Source: an uncultured Clostridia bacterium (lineage in GTDB: Bacteria > Bacillota > Clostridia > TANB77 > CAG-508). Taken from it: DNA of 56,897 nt. The notes under the pieces are model-generated. The model was not told where the DNA came from and ran no database searches. It saw only the letters and a program-made list of their open reading frames with translations. The translations under genes were made by a program, and so were the position numbers. Shown piece by piece: positions 18,089 through 26,538 of the stretch (position 1 is the stretch's first letter; each line of letters begins with the position of its first letter). The stretch spans positions 1 to 56,897 of the forward strand of contig CALXKD010000006.1 in the NCBI GenBank assembly GCA_944388795.1, in the 5' to 3' direction.

Positions 18089-18371
18089 ATGGATAAAATA
18101 TATACTTATATTTATCATATTTATACTAGTGTATTTGATTGTGGATTATTTAAATGTTCCCACTTTATTGAATATTTATATTGATAATCTAAATACTGAT
18201 TTATTGAATATTGTTATTAATTCAATAATAGTAATAACCTTATATTTAGTCACATATTTAACACTAGATAGAAGATCAATACAAATATCGAAAAATAAAA
18301 TAGAAATGTATAAGCAAATTTTTCTCACCTCGACCAATAAAAATATTGTAAAAATAGCTTGTATCAAATGA
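18089..18371 (+). pseudogene. Small two-TM membrane protein, probably frameshifted at its start
   Basis: A hydrophobic frame (IKYILIFIIFILVYLIVDY, then IVINSIIVITLYLVTYL) runs to a stop at 18369-18371. Its first 13 codons have no ATG, GTG or TTG, while an ATG at 18089 with AAAGGA upstream is one base out of register and reaches a stop after 31 codons. Removing one G after that ATG would restore a protein of about 93 residues. The 3' end runs across the attR-like repeat, so its last codons are host sequence and the gene is probably truncated. A GTG at 18129 could give an 80-residue product instead. Confidence 0.4.
18325..18338. repeat. attR-like copy of 14-bp direct repeat
   Basis: TCACCTCGACCAAT is an exact copy of 17288-17301, with no other part of a tRNA around it. 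It marks the right edge of a 1037-base unit (repeat to repeat) containing the Fic gene. The hairpin that follows would suit the original tRNA-Pro terminator. Confidence 0.7.
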
Positions 18372-18386
18372 TGCAAGCTATTTTTT
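18351..18386 (+). terminator. Terminator beyond attR, probably the ancestral tRNA-Pro terminator
   Basis: AAAATAGCTTG and CAAGCTATTTT pair, with inner ATCA/TGAT pairing, and a run of six T follows. Bases 18387-18480 show nothing else. Confidence 0.7.
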
Positions 18387-18480
18387 ACTAGAATATTTAT
18401 ATACTTAATAAAAAAATTGTTTAGTAAATACATTCTAAATTATTGTAATATAATAGTTTTTTTATATCAATTATTTTTAA

Positions 18481-20195
18481 CTATTTATTTGTTATTTGCC
18501 CACTATTATTTCTATTCCTATTTATTTTATCTTGTATCTTAAGGTCACCAAAAAGAATATATAGTATAAAAAGTATAATACCAATAATAGAAAGGATTTT
18601 AGATATATCCATAATACGAGTACCAGTATATGTTACAGTTATATCAAATTCTGGTATTTTATTTAAAGAGACTGCTAATAATCCGTTTTCACTTTCAAAA
18701 CTATTTATTTCAACTCCATTTAATGTTATAGTGTAGCCTGGGTAATAGGTATATGGAAATTCAAAAATGGTATTATCTTCTAAAACTTCTATTTTACAAG
18801 ATAAAGACTGACCATCTTTTTTTAGTTCTTCAACTATTCCGATTACCGTCTAATACATAGACAGTATGCTCTCTATGTGTAATATAATCTCTATTTTCAT
18901 TAAATTTTACAGGTAGATATTCACTTTTTCCCATTCCAGCAATTACATCTGTTGCATTTTCTGAAACAATACCAATATTCCATTTATCAATTTCAACAAT
19001 GTCTGAATCTATTGGAAGAAATCCTTTTAAAAGGATAACACAAAGAATAGAAATGACAGAGAAAAATAAGACATCCTTTGTATTAAAGTTTTTTACAAGA
19101 ATTTCTATGTTTAATGCACAGACAATAGCAAAAAAGAAATTTGCAAATACAAGCATTCTCCAAGGAAATTGAAGAATTTCAAAAACATTTCCAAACAAAT
19201 TCCATGGAAAATATTTTGTAGACATGAATGTACAAAGTAATCCTAAACATAGAAATAAGATGTATTCTTTTTTATATTTTGACTTTATAGCTTTTTTTAT
19301 TGCAAAGACAGTTAAGCAGAGAATAACAATAATGTGTAATCCTATTTCAAATACATGTGTTGCATCTTTTTCTGTAAAAAATAAAGCTTTTAAATCTAGA
19401 GCACTTTCAGCAAGAGATTCTGCTGTTGCCATGGCATCTTTTTGGTATACTTGATATTCTGTAAATGTTTTCGTTTCTAACATAGGCATCCAAAAGAAGG
19501 CAGTTATAACAATGATAAAAAAAATATTTATAAATAATTTTTTCAATATATCCTTATCTTTTAGTTTTGACAGATTTGTACATAAATATATAAAAGCTAT
19601 TAGGGCAGTCATAAGTGTCATTAAATTATGAGTAAGTAATAAGCCTATGGCACCTACACATAAAATCCAATTTCCTTTTTCTTTTTGAAATAATTTATAT
19701 AGCCCTAAAAATACGAGTGGAATAAAAATGTAACTTAAAAATTCTCCAATAGCATTTCTAATATACATATCTGTTAAATGATATGGCATGGTAATGTATA
19801 AAATGGCAGAAAGTGTTCCTGTTACCTTGTTATGAGTTAACTTACTAACAAATGTATACATAGTTATGCCGAGAAAGTAAAAGTCCTATAAATAGTACCA
19901 ATTTATAGCCTCCGATAAAGGTGCTTGTAATACATTTACCCAATATAATCATAATAGAAGATAATGGACCATAAAATAAATCCCAACTATAACCAAATTC
20001 ACTTGCTAAATTAGAAAGAACAGTTGCATTTTCATGATTTTTAATAGATAAGTTAGTAGAATATGCTCTGGCAATATGTTGAATACCATCATCATAATAT
20101 ACATTTAAATCTTTCCATAGCAAGGGAATGCATAAAATTAACGAAATAATTAAAATTATCAAAATATATGTTATGTTTTTTAATTTACCCTCCAT
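18481..20195 (-). pseudogene. Broken polytopic membrane protein (PTPS-related/glycosyltransferase-like family)
   Basis: Three consecutive minus-strand frames make one protein of about 570 residues. The N-terminal part (20195 to about 19870) has a membrane helix and DDGIQHIARAYS. The middle (to 18830) is rich in membrane helices and holds MPYHLTDMYIRNAIGEF and LLLTHNLMT. The C-terminal part (to 18481) is a beta-rich segment plus a last helix. A single extra base near 19870 (LLLS-RHN versus LLLS-GITMYTF) and another near 18843 (VLDG-NRNS versus VIGIVEELKKDG) break it. The style resembles the PTPS-related membrane domain family, whose function is poorly known. The start chosen is MEGKLKN, which has GGAGG upstream. 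Confidence 0.7.
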
Positions 20196-20399
20196 TGTAA
20201 TTGTATTTCCTCCATTTGTTTCCATAAAAATGATAAAAGTCATTTATTTTTAAATAGAAATTTGATATAGTATAAAATAATAAATGCTTATGGATATAGA
20301 GTATCATAAAAAATTGAAAAAGAATAGAGGCATTGTAAAAATAGTTAAGCAAAGAAATATATCAATAAATTTTGATAAGAAGGGAATAAGGTGAAAGAT

Positions 20400-20459
20400 A
20401 TGAAAAAACATGAGAAATGTATTCATACAAATTATACAAAAAAATGGGAAAAGAATTGA
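20400..20459 (+). CDS. Possible 19-residue peptide
   Basis: An ATG five bases after AAGGTGA opens MKKHEKCIHTNYTKKWEKN, followed by a stop and then, 40 bases later, a clear terminator. A basic peptide of this size could be a leader or a remnant. Nothing else is seen in 20244-20501. The call rests only on the ribosome binding site and terminator. Confidence 0.2.
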   Translation: MKKHEKCIHTNYTKKWEKN

Positions 20460-20501
20460 TATAGTAAGCAACAAAATGTAAAAATAGTGGAAATAAGATA
20501 T

Positions 20502-20530
20502 AAAATGCAGAAATTTTATCTGCATTTTTT
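20502..20530 (+). terminator. Terminator upstream of the ytrA-like operon
   Basis: AAAATGCAGA and TCTGCATTTT pair around a 7-base loop and are followed by T residues. It insulates the downstream promoter from upstream transcription. Confidence 0.7.
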
Positions 20531-20540
20531 TATATTTCTA

Positions 20541-20580
20541 TTGACAACTGTTATACACTGTTATACAATAAATATAACAG
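20541..20580 (+). promoter_or_regulatory. Promoter with overlapping GntR/YtrA-type operator
   Basis: TTGACA (20541-20546) and TACAAT (20564-20569) are 17 bases apart. The spacer is made of two exact direct repeats CTGTTATACA (20548-20557, 20558-20567). The inverted half TATAACAG follows at 20573-20580. Repeats covering the promoter of a gene for a GntR regulator point to autorepression. Confidence 0.75.
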
Positions 20581-20593
20581 TTAGGAGGGAAAT

Positions 20594-20971
20594 ATGAATA
20601 TTATCATTAGCAATAGTAGTAGTGAACCAATTTATGAGCAAATTGAAAAGGCAATTAAACAAGCTATTTTCTCTAATGAATTAAAAGAAGAGGAAATGTT
20701 ACCATCTGTCAGAGTAATGGCAAATGACTTAAAAATTAGCTTTTTAACCGTAAAAAAAGCATATGACAAATTAGAGAATGATGGATATATTAAAACTGTA
20801 CCAGGAAAAGGTAGTTTTGTAGCACCTAAAAATATGGAGTTATTAAAAGAGGAAAAACGAAAAGAAATAGAAGTACATATAGAAGCTATTATTCATTTGG
20901 CAAAAATGGCAGATATTACAGAAGAAGAGATTATAGAGTTATTTAAAATGATGTTTGAGGGGGAAGTGTAG
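20594..20971 (+). CDS. GntR-family transcriptional regulator, YtrA subfamily
   Basis: A 125-residue regulator: an N-terminal winged helix-turn-helix (EPIYEQIEKAIKQAI, then LPSVRVMANDLKISFLTVKKAYDKLE) and a short helical C-terminus of about 45 residues with no ligand-binding domain. That is the YtrA layout, in which the regulator controls an adjacent ABC exporter often induced by cell-wall stress. A consensus AGGAGG precedes the ATG. It leads an operon with the ATPase and permease that follow, and the operator overlaps its promoter. Confidence 0.88.
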   Translation: MNIIISNSSSEPIYEQIEKAIKQAIFSNELKEEEMLPSVRVMANDLKISFLTVKKAYDKLENDGYIKTVPGKGSFVAPKNMELLKEEKRKEIEVHIEAIIHLAKMADITEEEIIELFKMMFEGEV

Positions 20972-20972
20972 T

Positions 20973-21830
20973 ATGGAAAACGTAATAGAAGTTAAAAATT
21001 TACATAAACAATATAATGACTTTGAATTAAAAGATATCAGCTTTACTATTCCAGAAGGAAGTATCGTAGGACTCATTGGAGAAAATGGAGCTGGTAAAAC
21101 AACTACTATAAAATCAATATTAAATATTATTCATGCAGAAGGAGAAGTGAATATATTTGGAAAAGATCATAAAACATATGAAAAAGAAATAAAAAAGGAT
21201 ATTGGGGTAGTCATAGATGATAGCTTTTTATCAGAATATTTGAATGCTAAAAATATAAACCGAATTATGAAGGACTTTTATGAAGACTGGAATGAAGAAA
21301 AATATTTTGAATATTTAAAAGCATTTGGTTTACCTACAAATAAAATGGTAAAAGATTTTTCAAGTGGAATGAAAATGAAACTAAAAATAGCCACTGCAAT
21401 TTCTCATAATCCTAAATTATTAATCCTAGATGAACCAACAAGTGGATTAGATCCAGTTGTTAGAAATGAAATATTAGATATTTTTAGAAAATTTATAGAA
21501 GAGGATGAAAAAAGAGCAATTTTAATTTCTACACATATCACAACAGATTTAGAACATATATCAGATTACATTATATTTATCAATAAAGGTAATTTAGTTT
21601 TCAAAATGCCTACACAAGATTTGTTAGAGGAATATGGAATTGTCAAATGTAGTGAGAATGATTTTCATAGAATTCAAAAAGAAGATTATATTGCTTATAA
21701 AAAAGAAAAATATCAATATGAAGTATTAACAGAGAATAAAGAAAAATTTAAAAATAAATATTCTATTACAACAATTGATAAACCGACAATTGAAGATATT
21801 ATGTTATTTTATATTAAAGGGGGAAAATAG
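20973..21830 (+). CDS. ABC transporter ATP-binding protein (YtrB-like)
   Basis: A 285-residue ATPase from the ATG at 20973, one base after the regulator's stop, with GAGGGGGA upstream. Walker A is GENGAGKTT, the signature FSSGMKMKL, Walker B LLILDEPTSGLDP and the switch His STHIT. The FSSGM variant of LSGGQ is common in exporters linked to YtrA regulators. It should power the 227-residue permease encoded next. Substrate unknown; antimicrobial peptides or wall-related compounds are usual for such systems. Confidence 0.9.
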   Translation: MENVIEVKNLHKQYNDFELKDISFTIPEGSIVGLIGENGAGKTTTIKSILNIIHAEGEVNIFGKDHKTYEKEIKKDIGVVIDDSFLSEYLNAKNINRIMKDFYEDWNEEKYFEYLKAFGLPTNKMVKDFSSGMKMKLKIATAISHNPKLLILDEPTSGLDPVVRNEILDIFRKFIEEDEKRAILISTHITTDLEHISDYIIFINKGNLVFKMPTQDLLEEYGIVKCSENDFHRIQKEDYIAYKKEKYQYEVLTENKEKFKNKYSITTIDKPTIEDIMLFYIKGGK

Positions 21831-21832
21831 CT

Positions 21833-22516
21833 ATGAAAACAATAAAAGGCTTGATAAAGAAGGACATATTCAATTTAGCAAGTTACAAGATGTCGTTACT
21901 TATATTATTAATATGCATGTGTGTAATGGGAATGGCAAGTTCTAGTATGGTAAATTATATACCAATTATTGCGATAACAATGGTTGGTATGATAGCTTTA
22001 TCTACTTTCAGTTATGATGATATATCAAAGTCTAATACATATATATTATCTTTGCCAACAAACAAAAAAGAAATTGTGCTTTCTAAATATATATTTATTA
22101 TTGCAATGATTATCATAGGTGGAATATTAGGAGTTATTATAACACCAATTGTGATTCAAATAATGAATGCCATTCATCCAGAGGAAATCATTGCAGTAGA
22201 TTTTCATGCAATATTTATAACAACATTAGGTGGTATGTTTGGAATTTCTTTGGTAGAAGCAATTCAAATTCCAAGTATCTATAAATGGGGAGCTGAAAAA
22301 GGAAGAATTCAAATGTTTATACTAATCTTTGCACTGATCTTGTTAATTGTCGGAATCGGTTATCTTGTAACAAAGATAGGGATTGGAATAAATATGGAGA
22401 TGATACAAAACTTTTTAGATAAGTTTGGAATACCAATTTTAATTATTTCTATCATAATGATGCATTATATATCTTATAAAGTATCTTATAAAATTTATTG
22501 TAAAAAAGAGGGCTAA
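21833..22516 (+). CDS. ABC-2 type transporter permease (YtrC/D-like)
   Basis: A 227-residue membrane protein with about six predicted helices (for example MSLLILLICMCVMGMASS near the N-terminus and FILIFALILLIVGIGYL near residue 165). A cytoplasmic FSYDDISKSNTYILSLP stretch is typical of ABC-2 permeases in bacitracin- or stress-responsive exporters. It starts directly after the ATPase stop, with AAAGGGGG as ribosome binding site, so it is the transmembrane partner of that ATPase. Confidence 0.85.
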   Translation: MKTIKGLIKKDIFNLASYKMSLLILLICMCVMGMASSSMVNYIPIIAITMVGMIALSTFSYDDISKSNTYILSLPTNKKEIVLSKYIFIIAMIIIGGILGVIITPIVIQIMNAIHPEEIIAVDFHAIFITTLGGMFGISLVEAIQIPSIYKWGAEKGRIQMFILIFALILLIVGIGYLVTKIGIGINMEMIQNFLDKFGIPILIISIIMMHYISYKVSYKIYCKKEG

Positions 22517-22559
22517 TTTTTTTATGCATAACATATTTCTTGGAAAGGAATGATGAAAT

Positions 22560-22805
22560 ATGAAAAGAAGGTTAATCTATAATGGAAAATATTTAAGCGA
22601 AATGACAAAAGAAGAGTTAAAAGCACAATTAAAAATAAATCAAACAAGAATAAAATATCGAAATATATTTTTCCTTTTAGTGGCTTTGGCTTGTGGTTTG
22701 AGTAATCCCATCTTAAGTATGATTCCTATTTTTATAACAATTATCACAAGTTATTGGTTATTAGAAAACAATGTAGCTATACAAGAAGAATTGAAAAATA
22801 AATAA
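22560..22805 (+). CDS. Small membrane protein of unknown function
   Basis: An 81-residue protein with a charged N-terminal helix (MTKEELKAQLKINQ), two adjacent hydrophobic helices (about residues 36-52 and 53-70) and a short charged tail. The ATG follows GGAAAGGAATGATGAA. It is the last gene before a terminator and lies 43 bases after the permease, so it may be an accessory of the exporter. I do not recognise a family. Confidence 0.65.
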   Translation: MKRRLIYNGKYLSEMTKEELKAQLKINQTRIKYRNIFFLLVALACGLSNPILSMIPIFITIITSYWLLENNVAIQEELKNK

Positions 22806-22812
22806 AAAAATT

Positions 22813-22846
22813 AGAATTAGAAATGTAATTTTCTAATTCTTTTTTT
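22813..22846 (+). terminator. Terminator of the ytrA-like operon
   Basis: AGAATTAGAAA and TTTCTAATTCT pair around a 6-base loop and are followed by a T run. In the gap to 22960 only a TATAAT about 30 bases before the next gene stands out. Confidence 0.8.
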
Positions 22847-22959
22847 AAAATGAGAGTAGCTACCTAATCACTAAAAAAATATATGAAAATAAAAGAAAAC
22901 TCTATACGCTACTTACCTATTATGGTATAATTTTTAAAAACACAGATAAGGAGGATGTT

Positions 22960-23718
22960 ATGGTTGAAGTTAACAAGCTAACAAAAAAATTTGTTAGATA
23001 TAAAAATAAAAAAGAAAAAGAAGAATTTTATGCAGATAAAGAAATTACTTTTGAAGCAAAAGAGGGAGAAATTATAGGCATATTAGGACCAAATGGAGCA
23101 GGAAAGACAACGCTTTTAAGAATGATAGCAGGGATATTAGAGCCAACAAAAGGTAGCATTTCTTTTGATGGATTAAATTATAAAGACAATGAGATTGAAA
23201 TAAAACAAAAAATAGCATATTTATCAGGAAACACAAAATTATATGATACATTATCTACATATGAACTTCTAAAAATGTGTGGAGGAATCTATGGAATGGA
23301 AGATAAAAATATAGAGAAAAGAATACAAGAAATTTCAGACATTTTAAACATGCATAAGTTTTTATATAACCGAATTGGAACATTATCTACTGGACAAACA
23401 CAAAGAGTAAATATAGCAAGATGTTTAGTGCATGACCCTAAATATTATATTTTAGATGAAGCAACAACAGGATTAGATATTATTTCTAGCCAAATTATTT
23501 TAGACTTTATGAAACAAGAAAAGCAAAAAGGAAAAACAATATTATATTCTACACATTATATGGAGGAAGCCGAGAACATATGTGATAGAGTTATTATGAT
23601 TAATAATGGAGAGGTTATTCATGCAGGAACACCTAAAGAAATAAAAGAGGATACGCAAACAACTAACTTGAGAGATGCCTTTTTCAAGATGATAGGAGGT
23701 GTTTCAATTGAAGAGTAA
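22960..23718 (+). CDS. ABC transporter ATP-binding protein (NatA-like)
   Basis: A 252-residue cassette ATPase. Walker A is GPNGAGKTT, the signature LSTGQTQRV and Walker B YILDEATTGLD, with STHYMEEAENICD after it. The wording resembles NatA, the ATPase of a sodium exporter, but the family is broad and the substrate cannot be read from sequence. The signature has ST in place of SG. The ATG follows AAGGAGG. The permease gene begins inside its last codons, so the pair is translationally coupled. Confidence 0.88.
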   Translation: MVEVNKLTKKFVRYKNKKEKEEFYADKEITFEAKEGEIIGILGPNGAGKTTLLRMIAGILEPTKGSISFDGLNYKDNEIEIKQKIAYLSGNTKLYDTLSTYELLKMCGGIYGMEDKNIEKRIQEISDILNMHKFLYNRIGTLSTGQTQRVNIARCLVHDPKYYILDEATTGLDIISSQIILDFMKQEKQKGKTILYSTHYMEEAENICDRVIMINNGEVIHAGTPKEIKEDTQTTNLRDAFFKMIGGVSIEE

Positions 23719-24856
23719 TTTATGGAATATCCTAAAAAAAGAATTAAGAGAATTATTTAGAGATAAAAAATCACTTGCTATGATGTTAATTATACCAATA
23801 TTTATACCACTTTTAGTTATTGGAATGTCAGCTTTATTTGAAGCACAAGTAAGTAAGGATGTAGAGGAGTACAATAAAATTGGTTTTGCATATGAAATGA
23901 CAGATGTAGAAAAAAATATAGCAAAAGAAATGAACATTGAAATTATAAATGGAAATGAAGAAGAATTAAAACAACAATATGATGATGGAGATATTGACTT
24001 ATATATAACAAAAGATGGAAATAAATATATAATTAATACAGATGGTTCAGATACAAGCACATATTCAAGCAGCTTAATGGAAACATATTTTAATACATAT
24101 AAACAATATTTACAACAAAACTACTTGCAAGAAAATAATTTAAATCCAGATGAAGTATTAAACATTATTACAGTAGAAGAAAATATGATTGAACAAGATA
24201 ATTACTTTGCAAATTATATAAAAAATTATGCATTTCTTTTCATAATGATGGCAATAACAGTTTCAGCTACATATCCTGCAACAGATACAACGGCAGGGGA
24301 AAGAGAAAGAGGAACATTAGAAACATTACTTACATTTCCAATAAAGAGTAAAGATATTATTATAGGGAAATTTTTAGGAGTTACAATATCTTCTATTATT
24401 ACCGGTGTTATTAGTTTGGTACTAGCAATCATATCTTTAATTGTTACAAAAAATATGTTTTCAATATATGAGGGAATAGATACAATGTTTTCTCCAATTA
24501 CGATAGTATTTGCTGTAATTGTAATCATTGTATATTCATTCTTTATAAGTGGATTATGCATTTCTATTGCAAGTACATCAAAGACTTTTAAAGAGGCACA
24601 AAGTGCCTTAACGCCACTAACATTTATATCATTCTTTCCAGGAATGATTGCATTTATGATGGGAATAACAACAACACCAATACTTTCTATAATACCATTT
24701 ATAAACTTTACTTTAATATTTACAGATATTAATAATGGAACTATCGATATATTAAATATCGTATTAATGGCAGTATCTACCATAATTTATATAAGTATCG
24801 TTTTTGCCTATATCATAAAACAATATAAATCAGAAAAAGTATTATTTACAAAATAA
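23708..24856 (+). CDS. ABC-2 type permease (NatB-like)
   Basis: A 382-residue permease from the TTG at 23708, seven bases after AGGAGGT; a GTG at 23699 lies too close to that site. One N-terminal helix (LAMMLIIPIFIPLLVIGMS) is followed by an extracytoplasmic domain of about 150 residues and then five helices with the ABC-2 signature TAGERERGTLETLLTFP. This is the NatB/ABC-2 exporter layout. It overlaps the ATPase gene by 11 bases. A strong terminator follows. Confidence 0.87.
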   Translation: MKSNLWNILKKELRELFRDKKSLAMMLIIPIFIPLLVIGMSALFEAQVSKDVEEYNKIGFAYEMTDVEKNIAKEMNIEIINGNEEELKQQYDDGDIDLYITKDGNKYIINTDGSDTSTYSSSLMETYFNTYKQYLQQNYLQENNLNPDEVLNIITVEENMIEQDNYFANYIKNYAFLFIMMAITVSATYPATDTTAGERERGTLETLLTFPIKSKDIIIGKFLGVTISSIITGVISLVLAIISLIVTKNMFSIYEGIDTMFSPITIVFAVIVIIVYSFFISGLCISIASTSKTFKEAQSALTPLTFISFFPGMIAFMMGITTTPILSIIPFINFTLIFTDINNGTIDILNIVLMAVSTIIYISIVFAYIIKQYKSEKVLFTK

Positions 24857-24870
24857 GAAAAAGAGAAAAG

Positions 24871-24906
24871 AAAAACTAAAAAGCAGATTTTGCTTTTTAG
24901 TTTTTT
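24871..24906. terminator. Bidirectional terminator, NatB-like / C39-like
   Basis: AAAACTAAAAAGCA and TGCTTTTTAGTTTT form a 14-bp stem with a 6-base loop and T/A runs on both sides. It lies between converging genes. Confidence 0.85.
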
Positions 24907-25675
24907 ATTCATAATCTTCAATATAAATTGCTTTTGCAAGGTAAGGCGTAATCTCATTAATGTCATACCATCCAGAGCTTTTACTATCATTTTTCAATCC
25001 ATTTGGATTAGAAACATAAACCATTCCCTTTCCATCAGTAGCAAGAAGTGCCATGTAATGAGAAGCAGTTGTCCAACGATTATTGTGGGGAGTATTCCAA
25101 ACACAGACAATAATTGGTCTATTGGTAAGTAAATGCTCTTCGATTGAGGAATTGGATAAATGTTCAGAATCATAATAAAAACCAGAATTTTTAATTCCAA
25201 AAGTAGAAGCTAGTTCACTTGGAAATTGTTCGTAATCCATAACTGGATAATATTTTTGTCTCAAATCTTCAGGTGTATAATTTTTATGATAACCACTTAA
25301 AATAATAGACATAACCGTTATACCACAACCATTTTCAGCCATAGTATCTCCCCAATAGGTGTTATTGCTCCAAGAAGCATCTCCATTTTGTTTATATTCC
25401 AAATAGGTTTTTTGATGATTTTTTTCTGTTGTGAAAGTTGTAAAATATCCATCTATATGGTTTATGTTTTCTTGACCTATTCCGGCATAATTCGGATTTG
25501 TGTCTTGCTTGATAATATCATATTCGGAATGATTATCTAAAGATGAAATAAAATCTGTACTTTTAATTGAAATATTATGAGAGTTTATATATAAATAAAC
25601 TACAACACATAATAAAATCAAAGATAATAGAAATCTTTTTTTATTTAATTTTCTTTTATGTATTCTGTTTTTCAT
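24905..25675 (-). CDS. Membrane-anchored C39-like cysteine peptidase family protein
   Basis: A 256-residue protein with a basic N-terminus, one membrane helix (about residues 13-32) and an exported domain of the peptidase C39-like type. The probable nucleophile is Cys in MAENGCGITVMS, with the catalytic His in ASHYMALLATDGKG and SNPNG after it. Such proteins are papain-like but mostly uncharacterised; they are not bacteriocin exporters because they lack ABC domains. The start has an AGAAGG site. It is divergent from the two-component system at 25849, and the direct repeats at 25756-25781 lie in the shared gap. Confidence 0.8.
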   Translation of the reverse strand: MKNRIHKRKLNKKRFLLSLILLCVVVYLYINSHNISIKSTDFISSLDNHSEYDIIKQDTNPNYAGIGQENINHIDGYFTTFTTEKNHQKTYLEYKQNGDASWSNNTYWGDTMAENGCGITVMSIILSGYHKNYTPEDLRQKYYPVMDYEQFPSELASTFGIKNSGFYYDSEHLSNSSIEEHLLTNRPIIVCVWNTPHNNRWTTASHYMALLATDGKGMVYVSNPNGLKNDSKSSGWYDINEITPYLAKAIYIEDYE

Positions 25676-25755
25676 GTATATACCTTCTTTCTAACTTAAT
25701 TTTTATCTTTAAATATATTTTATAGAATCAACATAGAAAGAACTTTAAAAAAGGA

Positions 25756-25824
25756 TTAACAAATTCTTAACTTTTTCTTACAATTAGAAAAAAGTACAGA
25801 AAAACTATAGATTTATGATATAAT
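25756..25824 (+). promoter_or_regulatory. Three 11-bp spaced repeats plus -10 element (OmpR-type regulator box)
   Basis: TTAAC at 25756, TTAAC at 25767 and TTAC at 25778 repeat with exact 11-base spacing, the period at which OmpR/PhoB-type regulators bind. A TATAAT at 25819-25824 has no good -35 partner, which fits activation from the repeats. The box may also act on the divergent C39-like gene. Confidence 0.55.
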
Positions 25825-25848
25825 TTAGATAAAAGAAAGGGGATTGGT

Positions 25849-26538
25849 ATGAATATTTTAGTATTAGATGATGAAAAAGAAATAGCGGATTTAGTAGAGG
25901 TATATTTACAAAATGAGAATTACCATATATATAAATTTTATAAGTCAGAAGAGGCAATTCATTGTATAGATACTGAGAAAATAGATGTTGCTATTTTGGA
26001 TGTTATGATAGAAGGGAAAGATGGATTTGAAATTTGTAGATATATTCGAAAAAAAGGACTTAAATTTCCTGTCATTATGCTAACTGCTAAAATAGAGGAT
26101 AATGATAAGATAAAGGGATTAACACTAGGAGCAGATGATTATATTACCAAACCCTTTAATCCGTTAGAATTGGTGGCAAGAGTAAAATCAGCATTAAGAA
26201 GATATACATTATATAATGGAGAGAATAAAACAAATCATACAATAGAAATCAATGGATTAGTGATAGATAAAGATAAACATAAATGTTTGCTATATGAAAG
26301 AGAGGTAGATTTAACACCAATAGAATTTGAAATATTATTATATTTAGCAGAAAATAGAGGAAAAGTGATTCCTTCAGAAGAATTATTTGAAAAAGTGTGG
26401 AAAGAAAAATATTTAGATAGTAACAATACAGTTATGGTGCATATTAGAAGGATACGAGAAAAATTAAATGAAGATACGAAACATCCAAAATTTATAAAAA
26501 CGGTATGGGGAGTGGGATATAAAATTGAAAATGAATGA
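25849..26538 (+). CDS. OmpR-family response regulator (VanR-like)
   Basis: A 229-residue regulator. The receiver domain has DDEKE at its start, phospho-acceptor Asp in VAILDVMIEG (D52) and Lys in ITKPFNP. The C-terminal winged helix carries LTPIEFEILLYLAENRG and TVWGVGYKI. AAAGGGGATTGGT precedes the ATG. The kinase gene overlaps its end, so the pair forms one operon. Repeats upstream suggest autoregulation. Together with the VanS-like kinase it resembles VanRS-type systems of Firmicutes, but no glycopeptide-resistance genes are nearby, so the stimulus is unknown. Confidence 0.92.
   Translation: MNILVLDDEKEIADLVEVYLQNENYHIYKFYKSEEAIHCIDTEKIDVAILDVMIEGKDGFEICRYIRKKGLKFPVIMLTAKIEDNDKIKGLTLGADDYITKPFNPLELVARVKSALRRYTLYNGENKTNHTIEINGLVIDKDKHKCLLYEREVDLTPIEFEILLYLAENRGKVIPSEELFEKVWKEKYLDSNNTVMVHIRRIREKLNEDTKHPKFIKTVWGVGYKIENE

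Noticed and set aside
17288-18338. Insertion sequence carrying the Fic gene
   Set aside because: There are no terminal inverted repeats or transposase; the 14-bp duplication includes the tRNA 3' end, which points to site-specific integration instead.
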